In this document: positions 42,766 through 47,119 of the stretch, in pieces | How the letters are laid out: every line of letters starts with the position of its first letter | How positions within the stretch are numbered: position 1 is the first letter of the stretch | Assembly (NCBI RefSeq): GCF_007990715.1 | Contig: NZ_BJWY01000047.1 | Coordinates: 1-47,119, forward strand | Length of the DNA: 47,119 bases | Origin: Nocardia seriolae NBRC 15557 | GTDB taxonomy: Bacteria; Actinomycetota; Actinomycetes; Mycobacteriales; Mycobacteriaceae | Reading direction: 5' to 3' | Position numbers and translations under genes: made by a program | Notes under the pieces: model-generated | The model's input: only the letters and a program-made list of their open reading frames with translations | Database searches by the model: none | What the model was told of the DNA's origin: nothing

Positions 42766-43215
42766 AGCCCGACGGCACCCAGAGTGCGCGCACCCGTCAA
42801 GCCGGTGAGGACCGCCAGGACGATCTACGCCTCTGCGATCACGTGGTAGACCACTCCGCCACAATCGTTTCCGCTCTCACAGCCGTGACCGCGACGACCG
42901 GTGGGGCGAATGCCCGCATGGTGATCGCTTCGGTCGGCCATTCCTGGACCAGCGCCGCCGATTGTCTGCCGAGATATCCCCGAATCCTGGTATCACCTGC
43001 CGCAGCGGAATGGCGTGCGAGACACCCACAAGCCAGTGATCGCGGCGGCGATGTAGGCCGGTGCTGTCGCCATACGAGTGAGGATTGCCGTTGTCAGAGG
43101 TATCGATCCCGGGCTGCGTATGCCCTTCGGCAGCTCTCGCCGCGTGGAGCTCGTCGTCCTTGCCCGGGCGTTCGTCTTGCCACGGTGTCCGGGGTTGTGA
43201 GCTGGCCGTTCGAGA
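42766..43215. other. 450-base stretch without a convincing gene
   Basis: It lies between the ABC ATPase promoter region and the 3' end of the split-barrel protein gene. Open frames on both strands have no recognisable domain. A minus-strand 26-codon frame near 43073-42993 (MATAPAYIAAAITGLWV) has one hydrophobic stretch but no clear ribosome binding site. It may be decayed coding sequence. Confidence 0.4.
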
Positions 43216-43704
43216 TCACAACGCTTCCGGATTCCGGACTCGTTCGGGCGCGGTCAACAGTTCCGCGGTCTCCGGTAGGACCTCGAGCACGCACATACGG
43301 TCGCTCGACCCCGACGACAGGTAGTGGCGCACGAGGAAGAGCAGGCGAGCGTGCATGATCGCGTTGCTGAACCCACGCCAGTTCACGAAGTACTTCCACA
43401 CGTCGCGGCGCAGATACCATCGGCGCAGCCCGGAATCGGTGCGCACCGTCGCACGGCCGCTGATCCGCAGGACTCTCCGATCATTCGGCGCGCTCTCGAC
43501 ATTGAACAGGACCGTGACTCGTGGATTGGCCCTGGCATTCATCGCCGCCAGGGTGCGCTCCGAGGTGCCGAGGTAGATCTCGCCGTTCCCGTATACAAAG
43601 TAGAGCGGATTGACATGCGGTCGTCCCGTCCGCGAGACGGTCGCGGTGCGCGCCACCATCGCGCGACGAAGAATATCGACCGCGTCCGGATCGTCAGGAT
43701 TCAT
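43216..43704 (-). CDS. split-barrel PPOX/F420-type oxidoreductase (1)
   Basis: 162 residues. The pattern ARTATVSRTGRPHVNPLYFV then EIYLGTSERTLAAMNARANP is that of pyridoxamine-phosphate-oxidase-like split barrels, which in actinobacteria often bind F420 or FMN. The last part (KYFVNWRGFSNAIMHARLL) is an extension. It overlaps the neighbouring split-barrel gene by 11 bases on the same strand, so they are co-translated and may form a heteromer. Substrate unknown. Confidence 0.8.
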   Translation of the reverse strand: MNPDDPDAVDILRRAMVARTATVSRTGRPHVNPLYFVYGNGEIYLGTSERTLAAMNARANPRVTVLFNVESAPNDRRVLRISGRATVRTDSGLRRWYLRRDVWKYFVNWRGFSNAIMHARLLFLVRHYLSSGSSDRMCVLEVLPETAELLTAPERVRNPEAL

Positions 43705-44071
43705 CCTCGGCCTCCCTCATGCGCCCGTAATCCCATGCGACAGCTCGCGCCGGTTGAAGTGCGTACCAAAGGAATCCGCGGGCGAGGTGCTCTATCCCGC
43801 TCATCGGCTCGACGTGCCCTCGCATATAGACCGCCCGGAGGTCGAAGAATTGGGATCCCGCGTCGACCAGCAGCACGACTTCGTCGCCGACAGCCGGGAA
43901 ACCGGCGGCACTCGAGGGTATTCCGACCAGGTAGCGGTCGCCCTCGAACAGAACGGTGACCGGTTCGGCCTGTGGGCCTTGTTCACCGGTGAATGCCAGG
44001 CATGCGCGTGGCACGTTCTCGAGGAGATCCCGCGCCTCCGCCAGATCGATGTTTCGTGTGATTCGCTTCAT
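43694..44071 (-). CDS. split-barrel PPOX-like protein (2)
   Basis: 125 residues, shorter than its partner. VPRACLAFTGEQGPQAEPVTVLFEGDRYLVGIP and a later VYMRGHVEP give the split-barrel pattern. Rv3129-like proteins of the mycobacterial DosR regulon are similar in type. First gene of the pair, separated by a hairpin from the WS/DGAT gene. Confidence 0.72.
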   Translation of the reverse strand: MKRITRNIDLAEARDLLENVPRACLAFTGEQGPQAEPVTVLFEGDRYLVGIPSSAAGFPAVGDEVVLLVDAGSQFFDLRAVYMRGHVEPMSGIEHLARGFLWYALQPARAVAWDYGRMREAEDES

Positions 44072-44131
44072 ATGAGTACCTCGAAAACCTTGTGAGGCTT
44101 GCTGATTGGCCGTCGTATGAACAATTCACTC

Positions 44132-44172
44132 GGCTCGATGGCCACCCAACCAGCTTGTGTCGCCATCGAGCC
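44132..44172. terminator. terminator hairpin after WS/DGAT gene
   Basis: Perfect 11-base arms GGCTCGATGGC / GCCATCGAGCC with a 19-base loop, 3 bases beyond the WS/DGAT stop. It should reduce readthrough into the split-barrel pair, which may then need its own promoter. Confidence 0.6.
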
Positions 44173-44175
44173 GCC

Positions 44176-45573
44176 CTAGGTGAGTGGCTGGGGTCGGGGA
44201 TGGTCGCCGAGCATGCGGTCGAATTCGGTCCGCACAGCGTCGGCCAGTTCCGCGAGGTAGGGAAAGTGGTCGGGGTCGGCGGCGATCGTCACGGTGAGTG
44301 TGTCTGCGTAAGAGAGCACTTCGAAGTAGACGGGGGTGTTCCCGCCCGGGCCGACGCCGATGGGTATGGCGGAGGTGATGGTCGATCCGCCGAACGACAT
44401 CTGCTGGGAGGGGCCGCGGACATGGGAGATGAGCGTGTGGAATCGGTGCTGATGGTTCATGTACCAGCGGAATACGCCCAGTGCCGCCATCGGCCGGAAC
44501 AGCCATCCCAATGTCGCGATCGGAGGCGGTCCGGTCGCGGCGTCCCGGAGCGTGTGCACCTGGTCGGCGACATTGCGAAGGCGTTGCGCCACAGCCCCAT
44601 CGGTGGGAATCGAGATCAGCATCGGTGCGACCATGTTGCCCACGCCAGGGGTCGTGTCGTGTGGGCGGCCGGACACCGGAACTGTGGCCACGATCGGGTC
44701 GACGGATTCCCCATGATTTCTCAGCACGTGATGCAGCGCGGCTGCCACGGCGACCAGGACCGCGTCATTGGTCGTGGCGTCATAACGGTGCGCGCAGGTT
44801 CGCAAGGCCGTGACATCGGCGCGGACGAGGGCCAGACGCAGGCGCGGTCCGGTGCGCTGAGTGAGAGAACCGGGCACGACCCGCGACGGTCGCAACCCGC
44901 CTGCCGCATGCAGGGATGCACGTAACAGGCGCAGGGATCGAGTAGCGCCACGCAAGGACCGCCATCGAACGATCAACGCGTCGCGGGCGAGCGCGGGCGC
45001 GGTGGGTTCGGGCCGAGGGAAGTCGTGTCGCGCGGGGCGGGGTCGCGTGTCGATGAGATCGGTCAGCACGGCCAGCCCACCGATCCCGTCGGCGAGCACG
45101 TGATGCAGGACGACCACGAGTGCGCGCTGCCGATCGGTGAGGCCGGTGATCAAGACCGCCGCCCACAGTGGTGCCGTCTTCGGCAGCGGGTTCATGATCA
45201 CCGATAGCGCCAGGTCCAGCATGGCCTGCTCGTCGCCGGGCACCGGACATTGCATGGTGCGTACGTGGTTTCGGAGGTCGAATCGCGGATCGTCGACCCA
45301 GATCGGTGCGCCGCAGCCGAGGGGCGTTCGGATCAGTCTTTGCCGCAGCCGCGGGACGGAGTCGATGCGTTCGGCGATCAACTGGCGGGTGCGGTCGAGA
45401 TCGATCGAGTCGGCATGGTCGAGCATCAGGACGACACCGAATTGCTCGGGCGCTGGTCCGGTGTCCATGGCCAGGAATGCCCGATCCGTCGCGCTGGCCC
45501 GCTCGATCGGTGCGAGTAGGTCGCCGTGGGCACGACCATTGGCAGGAAGCGTGGTGGGAGTGGTGTGGTCCAT
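44176..45573 (-). CDS. WS/DGAT wax ester/triacylglycerol synthase
   Basis: 465 residues of the bacterial WS/DGAT family that esterify fatty alcohols or diacylglycerol with acyl-CoA for storage lipid. Catalytic HHVLADG at 157-163, then PLWAAVLITGL before it and NDAVLVAVAAALHHVL, and a C-terminal SNV-like region ISHVRGPSQQMSF. Length is usual (about 460). AGGACC lies before the ATG. It is downstream of a 2TM protein and an oxidoreductase remnant on the same strand; tgs1 in M. tuberculosis is a dormancy gene beside PPOX-like Rv3129. Confidence 0.9.
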   Translation of the reverse strand: MDHTTPTTLPANGRAHGDLLAPIERASATDRAFLAMDTGPAPEQFGVVLMLDHADSIDLDRTRQLIAERIDSVPRLRQRLIRTPLGCGAPIWVDDPRFDLRNHVRTMQCPVPGDEQAMLDLALSVIMNPLPKTAPLWAAVLITGLTDRQRALVVVLHHVLADGIGGLAVLTDLIDTRPRPARHDFPRPEPTAPALARDALIVRWRSLRGATRSLRLLRASLHAAGGLRPSRVVPGSLTQRTGPRLRLALVRADVTALRTCAHRYDATTNDAVLVAVAAALHHVLRNHGESVDPIVATVPVSGRPHDTTPGVGNMVAPMLISIPTDGAVAQRLRNVADQVHTLRDAATGPPPIATLGWLFRPMAALGVFRWYMNHQHRFHTLISHVRGPSQQMSFGGSTITSAIPIGVGPGGNTPVYFEVLSYADTLTVTIAADPDHFPYLAELADAVRTEFDRMLGDHPRPQPLT

Positions 45574-45585
45574 GCGATGGTCCTG

Positions 45586-45900
45586 TCATTGCGGTGCTTC
45601 GGTGGGGTGCGGTCGATCGAAGGGGCCGAGGTCGTTCGCCTGTTCGAGGAATTGCTTGATCCGGTCGGGATCGGCGGCGGCGTAGAAGTAGACGTGTTCG
45701 ACGTCGCCGTGCCTGCCCGCCTCAGTGAGCCCGAATGCGAAGTCCAGGGTCCAGACCCGGTTGATCCAGCCCTCGAGAAGCGGCGGGCAGTTGCAGAAGT
45801 GGATAGGGGCCATGAAGGCCACCCCCGGAGGAGGGCGGTGAACTCGACGGAGGACTTCCCGCACAACGCCCGCTGCACGAACCACTGCTGGCCCGGCCAC
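45586..45900 (-). pseudogene. remnant of flavodoxin-fold NAD(P)H oxidoreductase
   Basis: Only the C-terminal half of a Flavodoxin_2 (MdaB/KefF-like) protein is recognisable: MAPIHFCNCPPLLEGWINRV matches the family's 'P.Y....PA.LKGW.DRV' block, followed by HVYFYAAADPDRIKQFLEQ. The N-terminal FMN-loop part is missing: the sequence before it (45900-45944, other frames) is not similar. It lies 12 bases before the WS/DGAT start and 60 after the 2TM gene stop. A short functional protein cannot be ruled out. Confidence 0.5.
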
Positions 45901-45960
45901 CGGCAGGAATCGAGCACTCTGCCGCGCAGGTTCAGCGCCCTCATTGCCGGCTCCGTATTC

Positions 45961-46281
45961 CTAACCGCGGGTGCGCAGTTCGCGGTCGATCTCCGCGGCG
46001 GTCACAGGGCGATGGAAATAGATCGGGATGGCGTCGAGGAGCAGCAGCACCGCCCACGCGGCGATCACCCAGCCGGGCCAGAAATACCCGAATCCGGTGA
46101 CCGCCCAGGCGCCGACGAGGGACAGGTTCACCACGACATACGCGATGACGTCGGCCCGCAGTTTGTGTTTACGCTCGACTCGCCGACGAGCCCAATCCAA
46201 GTCGGTTGCCGCCCATCCTGATTGGCAGGGCACGGTCTGACGCGGAGTTTCTTCGTCGATGGGGTCCGATGGAGAAGTCAT
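45961..46281 (-). CDS. 2TM-domain small membrane protein
   Basis: 106 residues from the ATG at 46281 (GAGGA eight bases before). A charged stretch LDWARRRVERKHKLRADVIA leads into two hydrophobic helices (VVVNLSLVGAWAVTGFGYFW and WVIAAWAVLLLLDAIPIYFH), the 2TM domain seen in actinobacteria. Role unknown. It is the first gene of the possible 2TM/remnant/WS-DGAT run and has the best DosR-like palindrome of the window 67 bases before it. Confidence 0.78.
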   Translation of the reverse strand: MTSPSDPIDEETPRQTVPCQSGWAATDLDWARRRVERKHKLRADVIAYVVVNLSLVGAWAVTGFGYFWPGWVIAAWAVLLLLDAIPIYFHRPVTAAEIDRELRTRG

Positions 46282-46348
46282 CGATGTGTCCTCGATCGAT
46301 GAGAGGTTTCCGCTATCCAGCGTGACTATCCAATGCGGTCTGGACCAA

Positions 46349-46362
46349 GGGGCCAAGGTCCC
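46349..46362. promoter_or_regulatory. DosR-like palindrome before 2TM gene
   Basis: GGGGCC-AA-GGTCCC: 6-2-6 symmetric with an A/T centre, as in the mycobacterial DosR box (GGGACT-WW-AGTCCC), and it matches GGGNCNNNNGNCCC at all fixed positions. It lies 67 bases before the start of the 2TM gene. Confidence 0.4.
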
Positions 46363-46429
46363 CTCCGATGCAGAACAAGTCCCTCCCTTTTCCTCGGGCA
46401 TTGCGCGCGACAATCGTCGGATTCGGGCC

Positions 46430-46960
46430 TCACACTCGTGCCGGACCGATCTTGCGAGATGCGGCCCGATGGCATCGAGGCACGTCCCAGGCCGTCTGGA
46501 GCACCAGAGCGATCCGGCCGGCGTTGATAACGAAGCCGAGCACGAGGGTGGGCGCGAAGAACAACACGAGCAACGTCGTGGAACCTAGGACACCGGCAAC
46601 CGTGAGACCGGTCCACCAGGCGTTGGGAACCAACCATCCGAGCACTGCCAACGCAGCGGCCGCTAGCGCAGCAAATGTGACGACGGCCAGCATGGCTCCC
46701 ATGGAGTGCACGAATCTGCTGTGAACGCCCCGCCCGATCAACCACGAGCGGTCCATATCGAACGGGTTGTCCGCGTTGGCTGTGGAGGACCCACGCGGTG
46801 TCGGCAGGAGAAAGACCAGATGCGCCCAGCCGTGCGCGAACAGGATTGCCGCAACCAGCCACGCGCCCAGGGCATTACCGCGCTCCAGCAACCACCAGAC
46901 CAGGACTGCCACCATCAGTAGAACGACCACCAGCGGCAGCAGAGTTGTCGCCGTCTTCAT
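46430..46960 (-). CDS. hypothetical four-helix membrane protein
   Basis: 176 residues from the ATG at 46960 (GGAGG seven bases before). Four hydrophobic segments: LLPLVVVLLMVAVLVWWLL, LVAAILFAHGWAHLVFLL, MLAVVTFAALAAAALAVLGW and TGLTVAGVLGSTTLLVLFFA. The second carries H-G-W-A-H, which might bind haem or metal. No family recognised. It lies upstream of the 2TM gene on the same strand, 148 bases apart. Confidence 0.72.
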   Translation of the reverse strand: MKTATTLLPLVVVLLMVAVLVWWLLERGNALGAWLVAAILFAHGWAHLVFLLPTPRGSSTANADNPFDMDRSWLIGRGVHSRFVHSMGAMLAVVTFAALAAAALAVLGWLVPNAWWTGLTVAGVLGSTTLLVLFFAPTLVLGFVINAGRIALVLQTAWDVPRCHRAASRKIGPARV

Positions 46961-47119
46961 CAGACCCGCCTCCTGGAACACAGCCCAACGACACGGTGAC
47001 CGCGCAAAATCTCCTGTTGATGGGGCCGCTGCTCGACTAGTCGTATCCGTCGAGGGCGGCTCCGGTTCACCGCCGAAGGACCTCTCCTCTGACTGCACTC
47101 CACTCGTCCCGGCAGCTAA

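Noticed and set aside
42800..43100. Decayed universal stress protein gene
   Set aside because: A short AAEWRARHP-like stretch recalled USP proteins, but there is no ATP-binding GSxGxG-type motif and no continuous frame.

Overview
The window is G+C-rich chromosomal DNA (roughly two thirds G+C by eye) from a mycolic-acid actinomycete, most probably Nocardia or a close relative. The evidence is an LdtMt2-like L,D-transpeptidase, an LppP/LprE lipoprotein, an Rv2864c-like penicillin-binding lipoprotein, a WS/DGAT acyltransferase, an Rv1217c-1218c-like exporter, and frequent GTG/TTG starts. No rRNA, CRISPR array, intact insertion sequence or prophage was seen. One tRNA (Lys, CTT) is present.

Left part (1-9.1 kb). 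A hipBA-type module, with hipA running off the left edge, lies just 3' of tRNA-Lys. Three near-identical 20-bp palindromes, 60-61 bp apart, precede it. Next come an L,D-transpeptidase, a Thr/Pro-rich exported protein, a cyclase-family hydrolase and an unfamiliar HELLE-motif protein. A tandem glycine riboswitch then leads into one short gene for an ECF-sigma-like protein. After that are a TetR/glycosyltransferase divergent pair sharing a 34-bp palindrome and a methyltransferase/MerR divergent pair.

Centre (9.2-21.6 kb). There is an SDR without the usual catalytic Lys, and a two-gene operon of cyclase-family hydrolase plus thiamine-diphosphate enzyme. A run of three SxxK serine acyl-enzymes follows: a class A beta-lactamase broken by one in-frame TGA, a penicillin-binding lipoprotein and a beta-lactamase-like hydrolase. 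LysR, a thioesterase, an MscS channel (also broken by one in-frame TGA), an APH-fold kinase, a formate/nitrite-type channel and an adenosine-specific kinase complete this part.

Right centre (21.7-34.4 kb). An amino-acid oxidation block reads leftward: Lrp/AsnC regulator, indolepyruvate ferredoxin oxidoreductase, Leu/Phe/Val dehydrogenase and APC permease. Together they would import amino acids, deaminate them and oxidatively decarboxylate the 2-oxo acids. Beyond it is a tight operon in which two paralogous secreted GDSL/SGNH esterases flank a GT39-type membrane glycosyltransferase. An alpha/beta hydrolase with a long structured leader follows.

Right end (34.4-47.1 kb). This is a membrane, redox and lipid block: a VTT-like membrane protein behind a truncated DUF1877 gene, DUF998 plus an ABC exporter whose permease is frameshifted, a flavodoxin, an FtsX-type ABC transporter, two split-barrel flavin/F420-type proteins, a WS/DGAT and two small membrane proteins. 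Gene content and a few GGGNCNNNNGNCCC-like palindromes near starts resemble a DosR/dormancy regulon. The motif evidence is weak and is presented as a hypothesis. Several broken genes (beta-lactamase, mscS, ABC permease, DUF1877, an oxidoreductase remnant) point to local gene decay or to base-call errors worth checking.
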